Source: Victivallales bacterium (GTDB taxonomy: Bacteria; Verrucomicrobiota; Lentisphaeria; Oligosphaerales; Oligosphaeraceae). Taken from it: a stretch of DNA of 14,028 bases. The notes under the pieces are model-generated. The model saw nothing but the letters and a program-made list of their open reading frames with translations. It did no database searches and had not been told where the DNA came from. The stretch's first letter is position 1. Every line of letters begins with the position of its first letter. This document shows positions 1 to 7,212 of the stretch, piece after piece. The stretch lies in NCBI GenBank assembly GCA_900771165.1, contig CAAGMX010000514.1:1-14028 (forward strand), in the 5' to 3' direction. A program made the position numbers and the translations under genes.

Positions 1-355
1 ACCTGCACCTGCACCCGCACCTGCACCTGCACCCGCTCCTGCCCCCGCTCCCGCACCCGCTCCTGCCCCGGGGTTGGCCATGGAGGCGTCTGTCCCTTTG
101 GCCGAGGAGCGGGAGACTCCGGAGGAATGTCTTTCTCCGGCGGGAGAGCTAGTTCCGGCCAATGTCCTTCCCTCCCAGGAGGAATCCACGGCGACCCCGG
201 TGGACGAGCTGACCCAGAGCGGATTCCGGCGGGCCACGAAGGAAGAGATGGCCGCCTTGAAGAAGGAACCGGCGGTGAAGGCCGTCATAGGCGCCCTGGG
301 CTTTGAGCCCTACGACGGTGTGATTCCCCTGGCCCCGCCCTTCCAGACCCCCTAA
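1..355 (+). CDS. dnaX: DNA polymerase III gamma/tau subunit, C-terminal end (5' truncated)
   Basis: The reading frame is open from base 2 to the TAA at 353-355, about 117 codons, and its beginning lies outside the window. It opens with eleven Pro-Ala dipeptides, then an acidic low-complexity stretch (many E, P, S), and ends in a short folded-looking segment with KEEMAALKKEPAVKAVIGAL. That tail resembles the end of gamma/tau proteins, where a basic helix precedes a 'dPaVqavle.fgge' pattern. Gamma/tau is the clamp-loader ATPase that holds the replisome together, and its C-terminal part is normally a flexible, poorly conserved linker. The main support is position: recR follows directly, as in the common dnaX-(ybaB)-recR cluster. 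Here no ybaB lies between them, only 32 bases. The ATPase domain is not visible, so the call rests on context and the tail. Another Pro-Ala-rich protein is possible. Confidence 0.6.
   Translation, partial: PAPAPAPAPAPAPAPAPAPAPAPGLAMEASVPLAEERETPEECLSPAGELVPANVLPSQEESTATPVDELTQSGFRRATKEEMAALKKEPAVKAVIGALGFEPYDGVIPLAPPFQTP
2..67 (+). repeat. Pro-Ala dipeptide repeat (11 units) in the dnaX linker
   Basis: Eleven consecutive CCN-GCN codon pairs encode (Pro-Ala)11. The first copies use CCT/CCC-GCA and the later ones CCC/CCT-GCT/GCC/GCA, so the array is degenerate at the DNA level rather than a perfect satellite. It begins at or before the window edge, so the true copy number is unknown. Such repeats usually form stiff extended linkers between protein domains and can vary in length between strains. 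Confidence 0.9.
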
Positions 356-387
356 CCACCGGGATTCGCCCCCTTTTCTCCCTCGCC

Positions 388-993
388 ATGGAAATCAAGC
401 TTCCTTCCGCCATGGAGCGGCTGGCCGCCCGCCTTCGGAAACTTCCGGGGGTAGGGGCCCAGACCGCCCAGCGCCACGCCTGGGAACTCCTCCGCTGGCA
501 GGAGGCGGATCTGCAGGCCCTGGCCGAGGAGCTCACCCACCTTCACCAGCGGGTGGTTCCCTGTCCCGTCTGCGGATTCTACACCGAGGGGGAACTCTGC
601 CAGATCTGTGCGGATCCCCACCGGGATCACTCCCAGATCTGCGTGGTGGAGACGGCCCTCCAGGTGCCGGTCATTGAGCGCACCGGGTGCTTCCGCGGCC
701 TCTATCATGTCCTGGGCGGCCGGTTCTCCCCCCTTTCCGGCGTCACCCCGGAGCAGCTGCGCTGGGAACCCCTCCGGGAACGGCTGGCCGATCCCCAGGT
801 CACGGAGATGATTCTGGCCACCAGCACCGACGTGGAGGGGCAGGCCACCGCCAAACTCCTCCTGGACGATTTCCAGCGGGAGGGGCTCACCATCACCCGG
901 CTGGCCATCGGCGTCCCCACCGGCGCCGATCTCTCCTACGCCGACACCCCCTCCCTGGCCCTGGCCCTGAACGGACGGCAGAAGTTCTCCTGA
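388..993 (+). CDS. recR: Recombination mediator protein RecR
   Basis: A 201-residue protein, the usual RecR length. RecR acts with RecO (and RecF) to load RecA onto gapped single-stranded DNA in the cytoplasm. Visible parts in order are: a helix-hairpin-helix near residues 18-30 (LRKLPGVGAQTAQRHA), a four-cysteine zinc site with C59, C62, C71 and C74, and a Toprim domain from about residue 84 with ICVVET and MILATSTDVEGQATAKLL. It ends with the family's RLAIGVPTGADLSYAD and the NGR tail. The ATG at 388 is chosen because the expected N-terminal 'P.aMErLaarLRkLPGvG' follows at once. An internal ATG at 412 would remove part of it. The leader is pyrimidine-rich and has no Shine-Dalgarno site. It sits just after dnaX and is probably cotranscribed with it. 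Confidence 0.97.
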   Translation: MEIKLPSAMERLAARLRKLPGVGAQTAQRHAWELLRWQEADLQALAEELTHLHQRVVPCPVCGFYTEGELCQICADPHRDHSQICVVETALQVPVIERTGCFRGLYHVLGGRFSPLSGVTPEQLRWEPLRERLADPQVTEMILATSTDVEGQATAKLLLDDFQREGLTITRLAIGVPTGADLSYADTPSLALALNGRQKFS

Positions 994-1040
994 ACGCCCC
1001 CTTTTTTCTTCTCCACTCCCACCCTACTCTCCCACATCCC

Positions 1041-2633
1041 ATGCCTACCACCCGACTCCTTCTCGGCGACGAGGCCTACGCCCAGGGCGCCATCGACGCC
1101 GGCGTCTCCGCCTGCTACGCCTATCCCGGAACGCCCTCCACGGAAATCATGGAATACTTCCAGGCTTCCCCCATGGCGGCCCAGCGCAACATCCACCGCC
1201 AGTGGTCCTGCAATGAAAAGGCGGCCATGGAGGAGGCCATCGGCGCCAGCTACATGGGAAAGCGGGCCATCGCCTGCATGAAGCACGTGGGCCTCAACGC
1301 CTGCGCCGACGGCTTCATGAACGCCGCCATCACCGGCGCCAACGGAGGATTGCTGGTCACCGTGGCGGACGACCCCTCCATGCACTCCTCCCAGAACGAG
1401 CAGGACAGCCGCTTCTACGGCAAATTCGCCATGATTCCCGTGGTGGAGCCCGCCTCCCAGCAGGAGGCCTACCAGCTGCCCGCCTACGCCTTTGACCTCT
1501 CCGAGAAGCTGGGCACCCCGGTGCTGGTGCGCCTCACCACCCGGCTCTCCCACTCCCGGGCCGATGTAGAGCTGGCGGACCAGCCCCTCCCCCAGAAGGA
1601 GATCCGATTCCATGAGGATCCCCGCCACTACGTCCTCCTTCCCGCCATCGCCAAGCGCAACTACCAGGCTCTCCTGGACAAGCAGGACGCCTTCCAGAAG
1701 GCCAGCCAGGAATCCCCCTTCAACACCTACACCGACGGCCCCGACCACTCCCTGGGCATCCTGGCCTGCGGCATCGGCTACAACTACCTCCAGGAAGCCT
1801 TCGGAGGACACTGCCCCCACCCCGTCCTGAAAATCTCCCAGTATCCCCTCCCCCTCCCCCAGCTCAAGACCCTCCTGGACACCTGCGACAAGGTACTGGT
1901 CATCGAAGAGGGCATGCCCGTGGTGGAAGAATCCCTCCGGGGTCCCCTGGGCAATGACAAGATCCGGGGACGGCTGGACGGCGCCCTGCCCCGCACCGGG
2001 GAGCTCAACACCCGGGCCATCCAGCTGGCCTGCGGACTCCCCGCCCCCCAGCTCCTCCCCCAGGCCCAGAGCCTCCGCCAGCGTCCCCCCAGACTCTGCG
2101 ACGGCTGCCCCCACGCCGACACCTACCGTGCCCTCACCGAAGCCTGCCAGAAGGTGGGCGATGCCCGGGTCTTCGGCGACATCGGATGCTACACCCTGGG
2201 CGCCCTGCCTCCCTATAACGCCATCACCTCCTGCGTGGACATGGGCGCCTCCATCACCCTGGCCAAAGGCGCCGCCGACGCCGGCATGAAACACCCCGTG
2301 GCCGTCATCGGCGACTCCACCTTCACCCACTCCGGCATGACCGGGCTCCTGGACGCCATCTGGGAAAACAGCCCCGTCACCGTGGTCATCCTGGACAATC
2401 TCACCGTGGGCATGACCGGCGGGCAGGACTCCGCCGCCCTGGGCCGCCTGGAGGAGATTGTGGCGGGCATGGGCGTGCCCCGGGAACACATCCGGGTGAT
2501 ACTTCCCCTTCCCGCCAAGCATCAGGAAAACGAGGCCATCTTCGAGGAGGAACTGCGGCATCCCGGCGTCTCCGTGATCATCGCCCGCCGGGAGTGCATC
2601 CAGACCCTCCGCCGCAAAGTCGCCAAGAAATAG
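1041..2633 (+). CDS. iorA: Indolepyruvate ferredoxin oxidoreductase alpha subunit, lacking the C-terminal ferredoxin domain
   Basis: A 530-residue thiamin-diphosphate enzyme subunit. With IorB it oxidatively decarboxylates aryl pyruvates, derived from aromatic amino acids, to aryl-acetyl-CoA and passes electrons to ferredoxin. The N-terminal pyruvate-ferredoxin-oxidoreductase-like domain shows GDEAYAQGAIDAGVSACYAY and YPGTPSTEI (about residues 9-36). The ThDP domain shows CDGCPH (353-358), the DIGCYTLGALPP region (380-391) and the ThDP/Mg motif G424-D425-S426 to N453. Classical IorA is about 600 residues or more and ends in a 2x[4Fe-4S] domain after the 'ARReC' strand. Here the protein stops 12 residues after C519, and the DNA after the stop encodes no cysteine cluster. 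The ATG at 1041 has a 47-base leader containing one G and no Shine-Dalgarno site. A longer in-frame extension reaches back into recR and is rejected. Partner iorB follows 100 bases downstream. Confidence 0.92.
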   Translation: MPTTRLLLGDEAYAQGAIDAGVSACYAYPGTPSTEIMEYFQASPMAAQRNIHRQWSCNEKAAMEEAIGASYMGKRAIACMKHVGLNACADGFMNAAITGANGGLLVTVADDPSMHSSQNEQDSRFYGKFAMIPVVEPASQQEAYQLPAYAFDLSEKLGTPVLVRLTTRLSHSRADVELADQPLPQKEIRFHEDPRHYVLLPAIAKRNYQALLDKQDAFQKASQESPFNTYTDGPDHSLGILACGIGYNYLQEAFGGHCPHPVLKISQYPLPLPQLKTLLDTCDKVLVIEEGMPVVEESLRGPLGNDKIRGRLDGALPRTGELNTRAIQLACGLPAPQLLPQAQSLRQRPPRLCDGCPHADTYRALTEACQKVGDARVFGDIGCYTLGALPPYNAITSCVDMGASITLAKGAADAGMKHPVAVIGDSTFTHSGMTGLLDAIWENSPVTVVILDNLTVGMTGGQDSAALGRLEEIVAGMGVPREHIRVILPLPAKHQENEAIFEEELRHPGVSVIIARRECIQTLRRKVAKK

Positions 2634-2717
2634 CCCTCACCACCCCCCAGACACGGAGGACGCCCCGGAGGGACACACGCTTCCCCCTCCCTCTCCCGGC
2701 GGCCTCCTCCCCTTCTC

Positions 2718-2723
2718 AAGGAG
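2718..2723 (+). promoter_or_regulatory. Ribosome binding site of iorB
   Basis: AAGGAG lies 10 bases before the ATG at 2734 and fixes that start. It is one of the few clear Shine-Dalgarno sites in the window. The surrounding TCTCAAGGA is shared with the leader of the epimerase gene at 3392. Confidence 0.75.
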
Positions 2724-2733
2724 AACCCACACC

Positions 2734-3309
2734 ATGAAATGTGACATCGTTTTGGCCGGCGTCGGCGGGCAGGGCATTCTCACCATCGCCGCCATTCTGG
2801 GCAAGGTGGCCGTGGCCGAACGGCTCCACGTCAAGCAGTCGGAAATTCACGGCATGAGCCAGCGGGGCGGCTCCGTCTTCGCCCACCTGCGGCTCTCCAG
2901 CGATCCCATCTTCGCCGACCAGATCACCCCCGGCACCGCCGACATGGTAGTGGCCATGGAGCCCATGGAGGCCCTGCGGCACCGCGCCAGCCTCGCCCCC
3001 CAGGGAATCCTCATCACCGACCAGACCCCTCTGATCAACATCCCCGACTATCCCCAGGAAAGCCAGATCCGGGAGGAGATCAGCGCCATGCCCAAGACCC
3101 TCCTCCTGGACACCACCTCCCTGGCCAAGGCCTCCGGTAACCCCAGGAACACCAACGTGGTCCTGCTGGGCGCCATCGCCAACTACCTGGGGCTGGACGC
3201 CGCCATCCTGGAGAAGGCCATCCAGCAGCACTTCGCCGCCAAGGGCGACGCCGTGGTCCAGGCCGCTCTCCAGGCCTTCCGCCTGGGAAAAGAGGCAAAG
3301 TCCGCCTAG
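2734..3309 (+). CDS. iorB: Indolepyruvate ferredoxin oxidoreductase beta subunit
   Basis: A 191-residue gamma-type domain of the 2-oxoacid:ferredoxin oxidoreductase family and the obligate partner of IorA. It begins with the typical VLAGVGGQGILT (residues 6-17) and carries SEIHGMSQRGGSV (about 36-48), the family signature found near the CoA/substrate interface. The length matches known IorB proteins. The start is supported by a good AAGGAG. It lies 100 bases after iorA on the same strand, the usual iorA-iorB order, so the two most likely form one transcript. The 100-base spacer is C-rich, and I see no terminator or promoter in it. Neither IorB nor this IorA carries visible iron-sulfur cysteine motifs, so the electron path out of the complex is not apparent from these two genes. 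Confidence 0.93.
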   Translation: MKCDIVLAGVGGQGILTIAAILGKVAVAERLHVKQSEIHGMSQRGGSVFAHLRLSSDPIFADQITPGTADMVVAMEPMEALRHRASLAPQGILITDQTPLINIPDYPQESQIREEISAMPKTLLLDTTSLAKASGNPRNTNVVLLGAIANYLGLDAAILEKAIQQHFAAKGDAVVQAALQAFRLGKEAKSA

Positions 3310-3327
3310 GTTTTTCTTCGCTCCCCC

Positions 3328-3360
3328 GGGGGCGCCCCGCCAGGAAAAAACGCCCCCTTT
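3328..3360 (+). terminator. Possible weak terminator or hairpin after iorB
   Basis: GGGGGCG (3328-3334) can pair with CGCCCCC (3351-3357) across a 16-base loop, followed by TTTCTCT. The left arm also lies in the self-complementary CCCCCGGGGG (3323-3332) and GGGGCGCCCC (3329-3338), so competing folds exist. The T-run is short. It may only partly separate iorAB from the epimerase gene. Confidence 0.35.
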
Positions 3361-3375
3361 CTCTCATCCCGTCTC

Positions 3376-3381
3376 AAGGAA
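3376..3381 (+). promoter_or_regulatory. Ribosome binding site of the epimerase gene
   Basis: AAGGAA, inside TCTCAAGGA, lies 10 bases before the ATG at 3392. This matches the spacing and flanking bases of the iorB site and supports that start. Confidence 0.65.
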
Positions 3382-3391
3382 ACGACTCATC

Positions 3392-4312
3392 ATGCGCATT
3401 CTCGTCACCGGCGGCGCCGGCTTCATCGGCAGTCATATCGTGGAAGCCTTCCAGGGGAAGGCGGAAGTCCGGGTGCTGGACAATCTCCGCACCGGCTTCC
3501 TGAAGAATCTCGAGGGATTCCAGGTGGACTTCCGGGAGGGTTCCATCCTGGACAAGCCCGTCCTGGAAAAGGCCATGGAAGGGGTGGACTATGTCTTCCA
3601 CCTGGCGGCCATGATCTCCGTGCCGGAGTCCATGTCCAAGCCCCAGGAGTGTGTGGAGATCAACACCCAGGGCACCCTGAATGTCCTGGAAGCCGCCGCC
3701 AAGGCCGGCGCCAAGAAGCTCTGCCTCTCCACCTCCGCCGCCATCTACGGCGACAACCCCGAGGTGCCCAAGCGGGAGACCATGGTTCCCGAACCCAAGA
3801 GCCCCTACGCCGTCACCAAGCTGGATGACGAATACTACTGCGCCATGTTCACCCGGGAGCGGAATCTGCCCACCGCCTGCCTCCGCTACTTCAACGTCTT
3901 CGGCCCCCGCCAGAACCCCCACAGCCAGTACGCCGCCGCCGTGCCCATCTTCGTGGCCAAGGCCCTGGCCAATGAACCCCTCACCATCTACGGCGACGGG
4001 GAGCAGACCCGGGACTTCATCTACGTGAAGGACATCGCCCGGGCCAACGCCTTCTTCGCCACCGAAAGTCCCGCCACCGGCGTCCACAACATCGCCTACG
4101 GCGGCGTCATCACCATCAACGACCTGGCCAAGAAGATCATCCAGATCACCGGATCCCACTCCGAGATCATCCACCAGGCCGAGCGGGCCGGCGACGTGAA
4201 GCACTCCTACGCCGCCATCGACAAGCTGAAGGCCACCGGCTTCCAGCCCTGCTCCAACTTCGAGGAGGGACTGGCCGCCACCATCCAGTACTTCCGCTCC
4301 CTCCAGAAGTAA
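3392..4312 (+). CDS. NAD-dependent UDP-sugar 4-epimerase (GalE/WbpP-like, extended SDR)
   Basis: A 306-residue extended short-chain dehydrogenase/reductase. The Rossmann glycine motif GGAGFIG is at residues 7-13, with D30 at the end of the second strand for NAD ribose. HLAA is at 70-73. The catalytic set is S115 (in STSAAIYGD), Y139 and K143 (YAVTK). RYFNVFGPRQNP followed by AAAVPIFVAKAL is the pattern of UDP-GlcNAc/GalNAc 4-epimerases such as WbpP rather than E. coli-type GalE, which is longer. IYGDGEQTRDFIYVKDIARA is the usual nucleotide-sugar binding segment. The reaction is most likely C4 inversion of a UDP-hexose or UDP-N-acetylhexosamine for surface polysaccharide or sugar use. The exact sugar cannot be read from sequence alone, and a decarboxylase or dehydratase of the same fold is less likely. 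It follows iorB by 82 bases, and the phosphatase-like gene starts 12 bases after it. Confidence 0.88.
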   Translation: MRILVTGGAGFIGSHIVEAFQGKAEVRVLDNLRTGFLKNLEGFQVDFREGSILDKPVLEKAMEGVDYVFHLAAMISVPESMSKPQECVEINTQGTLNVLEAAAKAGAKKLCLSTSAAIYGDNPEVPKRETMVPEPKSPYAVTKLDDEYYCAMFTRERNLPTACLRYFNVFGPRQNPHSQYAAAVPIFVAKALANEPLTIYGDGEQTRDFIYVKDIARANAFFATESPATGVHNIAYGGVITINDLAKKIIQITGSHSEIIHQAERAGDVKHSYAAIDKLKATGFQPCSNFEEGLAATIQYFRSLQK

Positions 4313-4324
4313 CGCCCTCCCCCT

Positions 4325-4771
4325 ATGCCACGAGTGCTTTTCGTCTGCAGTTCAGACCGCACCCGCGCCCCCCTGGCGGCCGCCCTCTTCCAGGCACTGG
4401 CCGCCCAGGAGGGACTGGAGGAATGCCCCTGCGATTCCGCCGGCATCCGCGCCCAGCACGGGCAGCACATCGCCCCCGAGGTGGAAAAGGTGCTGGCGGA
4501 GCGGGGGCTTCTTCCCCGGAGGCTGGGGGTCCAGCTGCTCACCCCCAAGCTCATCAAGTCCTCCGAACTGATTCTCTGCATGACCCAGAATCAGGAGAAG
4601 GAGCTGACCACCCGCTTTGTCTCCGCCCGGAACAAGACCCGGACCCTCATGTCCATTCTGCGGACGGAGAAGGACATCTTCGACCCCAACCATCTCTCCC
4701 TGGAGAAGTTCCGCGACTGCCTCCAGATGATGGAGCCTGCCCTCCAGGAACTGGTCCAGCGGCTCCTCTGA
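4325..4771 (+). CDS. Low-molecular-weight protein-tyrosine/arginine phosphatase-like protein with altered P-loop
   Basis: A 148-residue protein of the LMW phosphatase/arsenate reductase fold. The N-terminal strand and P-loop read VLFVCSSDRTRAPLAAALF, keeping the CX5R frame with C8 and R14. SSELILCMTQNQEKEL (about 79-94) is the usual central strand and helix. DIFDP (117-121) sits where the general-acid DP loop is expected, making D120 the likely acid. Family members hydrolyse phosphotyrosine or phosphoarginine in cytoplasmic proteins and often control exopolysaccharide kinases, which would fit the epimerase just upstream. The canonical loop is C-x-G-N-x-C-R-S. Here G becomes S10, N becomes D11, the second C becomes T13 and the S after Arg becomes A15, so activity or substrate may differ. 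No Shine-Dalgarno is seen in the C-rich 12-base gap. The substrate is unknown. Confidence 0.8.
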   Translation: MPRVLFVCSSDRTRAPLAAALFQALAAQEGLEECPCDSAGIRAQHGQHIAPEVEKVLAERGLLPRRLGVQLLTPKLIKSSELILCMTQNQEKELTTRFVSARNKTRTLMSILRTEKDIFDPNHLSLEKFRDCLQMMEPALQELVQRLL

Positions 4772-4782
4772 TCCCCTTCCCC

Positions 4783-5574
4783 GTGTTCTCCTTCTCCCCC
4801 ATCGCCACCGTCCATAGCTGCTATCGGACAAAATTCGGGATTCCCCGGCAGAGCGGGCTGATTCCGGAGGCCACGGGAACCCTGGAGCTGCTCCCTCCCT
4901 ACAACCAGCCCAACACCGTCCGGGGCCTGGAAACGTTCTCCCATATCTGGGTTATATTCGTTTTCAACGAAAACCTTCGGGAGGGATGGAAGGCGACGGT
5001 CCGGCCGCCACGCCTGGGGGGAGACCAGAGGCTGGGGGTCTTCGCCACCCGCTCCCCCTTCCGACCCATGCCCATCGGACTCTCCGCCATGAAGCTGGAG
5101 GGCGTGGAGATCCGACCAAGGGGAAAGATCCTCCTCCGGGTCTCCGGACTGGATCTGGTGGACGGCACCCCCGTGCTGGACATCAAGCCCTATCTCCCCT
5201 ACACCGACAGCATCCCACAGGCCACCGGGGGATTCGCCGACGCCCCGCCCCCCGAAGAGGCCCTCCAGGTCAAGGTGGCCCCCGAACTCCTGGCCGCCAT
5301 GGGCCAACGGCACCCCGAACTCCTGGCCCTGGCCCGAAAAGTGGTGGCCGCAGACCCCAGACCCGCCTACCAGCGGATCCCCGGACGGGAATACCAGTGC
5401 TATCTGGAGGACTGGGAAGTCCTCTGGACCGTGGACGAAGATCCCACCCAGGCCACCATCACCCGTATCCATCCCTGGAAAAAGCCCCGGCCTCCCGCAA
5501 CGCCCTCTCCCTCCTCCCCCCAACGCCTAGATGACGATGCAAGAACCCTCGGGAACCCCTATGGACGCTCCTGA
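4783..5574 (+). CDS. trmO: tRNA (N6-threonylcarbamoyladenosine37-N6)-methyltransferase, TrmO/TsaA family
   Basis: TrmO methylates t6A at position 37 of tRNA-Thr using S-adenosylmethionine and helps wobble decoding in the cytoplasm. The protein, 263 residues from the GTG at 4783, shows the family series FSPIATVHSCYRTKFGIPRQ, then LETFSHIWVIFVF, GVFATRSPFRP-MPIGLSA, DLVDGTPVLDIKPYLPY and DPRPAYQ with the late YLEDWEV strand. The GTG is chosen because the first beta strand (FSPIATVHS) follows immediately. No ATG occurs upstream in frame after the previous stop, and CTG at 4768 is an alternative. The conserved RPNPIGLS asparagine is Met here (RPMPIGLS). The C-terminus carries about 30 extra Pro/Ser/Arg-rich residues and overlaps the next gene by 44 bases. 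The tail may be unconserved. Confidence 0.9.
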   Translation: MFSFSPIATVHSCYRTKFGIPRQSGLIPEATGTLELLPPYNQPNTVRGLETFSHIWVIFVFNENLREGWKATVRPPRLGGDQRLGVFATRSPFRPMPIGLSAMKLEGVEIRPRGKILLRVSGLDLVDGTPVLDIKPYLPYTDSIPQATGGFADAPPPEEALQVKVAPELLAAMGQRHPELLALARKVVAADPRPAYQRIPGREYQCYLEDWEVLWTVDEDPTQATITRIHPWKKPRPPATPSPSSPQRLDDDARTLGNPYGRS

Positions 5575-6127
5575 ACCCCAGGAGAACGCCACCCCACGGG
5601 AACAGGGCGCAAAACCCTCTCCCACCAAGAACATCCTCTTCCTGGCCTTCATCCTCCTCTCCGTCCTCTTCTGCGCCCAGCGCTTCCGCATGCGGCTTCA
5701 GCGAATGGACTACAACACCGGCATCGCCCTGTACAACCAGGGCATCGAGCTGCTGGAAAGGGAGAGCATGGAGGAGCAGAAGGCCGCCGCCCAGATCTTC
5801 CAGGAGGCCCAGGATGTCTTTCTGGACGCCGAGCTGTCCATGATGGATCCCGGGATTTCCCAGAAGGCCAGGGAGATGCAGGCCCGGTGCCTGGCCATGC
5901 AGGCCCAGTGTCCCGGCACCCTGGCCCAGGACGCCATTTCCCTGTATCGGAAGGCCATGATTCTGGATCTGGACTGTGACGAAGTGCGGGGACTCCTGCG
6001 CATCCACCTGGAGCCCATGTCCCCGGCAGAGCGTGCAGGGCGTCTGCAGGACATGCAGAACATGCAGGCTCCCCCGCCCCTCCTGCCCCCTCCGCAACCC
6101 GTGGCCCCCGGCGATGTCGCGCCTTGA
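5531..6127 (+). CDS. Membrane-anchored helical protein of unknown function, TPR-like
   Basis: I do not recognise this 198-residue protein. A charged, Pro-rich N-terminal tail of about 30 residues leads to one clear membrane helix (about 34-49, ILFLAFILLSVLFCAQ) followed by RFRMR. This suggests a type II orientation with the C-terminal part outside the cytoplasm. The rest is helical and rich in Ala, Gln, Met and Glu. Segments such as YNTGIALYNQGIELLE and AISLYRKAMILDLDCDEV resemble tetratricopeptide helices, and the protein ends in a Pro-rich tail. The start is uncertain: ATGs at 5531, 5537 and 5561 are all in frame, none with a Shine-Dalgarno, and the first two begin inside trmO. Its last 14 bases overlap the permease gene at 6114, so translation of the two is probably coupled. 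A scaffold or chaperone role beside the permease is only a guess. Confidence 0.75.
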   Translation: MTMQEPSGTPMDAPEPQENATPREQGAKPSPTKNILFLAFILLSVLFCAQRFRMRLQRMDYNTGIALYNQGIELLERESMEEQKAAAQIFQEAQDVFLDAELSMMDPGISQKAREMQARCLAMQAQCPGTLAQDAISLYRKAMILDLDCDEVRGLLRIHLEPMSPAERAGRLQDMQNMQAPPPLLPPPQPVAPGDVAP

Positions 6128-7163
6128 TTATTTCCTCCGCAGACTGCTCCTGGTGATCCCCACCTTCCTGGGAATCACCCTCCTCTGCTTCTCCATCACC
6201 CAGTTTCTCCCCGGCGGGCCGGTGGATCAGATGATGATGCGCATGAAGGGGATGGGCTCGGGGGGAGAGGCCGCCGTGGGCGCGGCGGGGGAGGCCGCCA
6301 GCCAGGAGGCCATGGCCCGGGAACGGGAGAATTTCCGGAAGGTCTACGGCTTTGACAAGCCTCTCTGGCAACGGTACTGGACGTGGCTTTGGAAGGAGCG
6401 CTGCGGCATGCTGAGCCGCTCCTACAAATTCTCCAACAAGACCGCCTGGGAGATGATTTCCCAGCGTTTTCCCGTCTCCCTGGTCTTTGGCATCAGCAGT
6501 TTCCTCCTTACCTACCTGATCTGCATTCCCCTGGGGGTCTCCAAGGCCGTCCGCCACGGCACCCCCTTCGACATGCTCTCCAGCGTGGTGGTCTTCACCG
6601 GATATGCCATCCCCGTCTTCGCCCTGGGCATGCTGATGAAAATGCTCTTCTGCGGCACCACCGAGGAATTCTGGAATCTGCTGCCCGCCACCGGCTTCCA
6701 ATCCCCCCAGGCCGATACCCTCCCCCCCCTCGCCAGACTCTGGGATCTGCTGCGACATATGCTCCTGCCTGTCCTCTGCTACGTGGCCGGATCCTTTGCC
6801 ATGCTCACCCTCCTGATGAAAAACTCCCTCCTGGAGCAGATCAACAGCGACTACATCCGCACGGTCTACGCCAAGGGAGGCTCCTCCCGACAGGCCCTCT
6901 GGGGACATGCCCTTCGCAATGCCCTTATCCCCGTGGCCACCGGCTTCGGCAGCGTCCTCACCGTCATGTTCGCCGGTTCCGTCATCATCGAAAGGGTCTT
7001 CGAGATCCCCGGCATGGGAAACCTCAGCATGGAAGCCATTGTGGGACGGGACTACCCCGTCTTCATGGGCATCCTGGCCCTCACCAGCATCCTGGGACTC
7101 CTGGGGGACGTCCTCTCCGATTTCTGCTACGTTGTCATCGACCCGAGAATCCACTTCAACTGA
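6114..7163 (+). CDS. ABC transporter permease, YejB/OppB family
   Basis: A 349-residue inner-membrane permease of the peptide/oligopeptide importer type. The first helix (RLLLVIPTFLGITLLCF) and the LPGGPVDQ that follows match the OppB/DppB/YejB N-terminus. A loop rich in Met, Gly and Ala comes next, then about five more helices. The cytoplasmic EAA-type loop, contacting the ATPase, reads YAKGGSSRQALWGHALRNALIPV. The ending GDVLSDFCYVVIDPRIHF matches YejB, where the family ends in 'D.lY...DPRI.F'. YejB works with permease YejE, ATPase YejF and a periplasmic binding protein to import peptides such as microcin C. None of these partners lies next to it here: upstream is an unknown membrane protein overlapping by 14 bases, and downstream is an unknown secreted protein. 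The partners must lie elsewhere, or the system is reduced. The substrate is unknown. Confidence 0.87.
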   Translation: MSRLDYFLRRLLLVIPTFLGITLLCFSITQFLPGGPVDQMMMRMKGMGSGGEAAVGAAGEAASQEAMARERENFRKVYGFDKPLWQRYWTWLWKERCGMLSRSYKFSNKTAWEMISQRFPVSLVFGISSFLLTYLICIPLGVSKAVRHGTPFDMLSSVVVFTGYAIPVFALGMLMKMLFCGTTEEFWNLLPATGFQSPQADTLPPLARLWDLLRHMLLPVLCYVAGSFAMLTLLMKNSLLEQINSDYIRTVYAKGGSSRQALWGHALRNALIPVATGFGSVLTVMFAGSVIIERVFEIPGMGNLSMEAIVGRDYPVFMGILALTSILGLLGDVLSDFCYVVIDPRIHFN

Positions 7164-7212
7164 TTCCTCCCATCCACCCCAAACCCACCCAACCCCTACG
7201 GAGACCCCATAC

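Noticed and set aside
1..67. A tandem DNA repeat or CRISPR-like array at the window start
   Set aside because: The period is six bases, degenerate at third positions and in frame with a Pro-Ala linker, so it is coding low complexity.
687..1040. N-terminal extension of iorA back into recR
   Set aside because: The extension is Pro/Arg/His-rich with no homology, overlaps recR out of frame, and the family N-terminus begins right at the ATG at 1041.
936..2561. A 541-codon open frame on the - strand
   Set aside because: Antisense to iorA, with Gly/Val/His-rich composition typical of shadow frames in GC-rich DNA.
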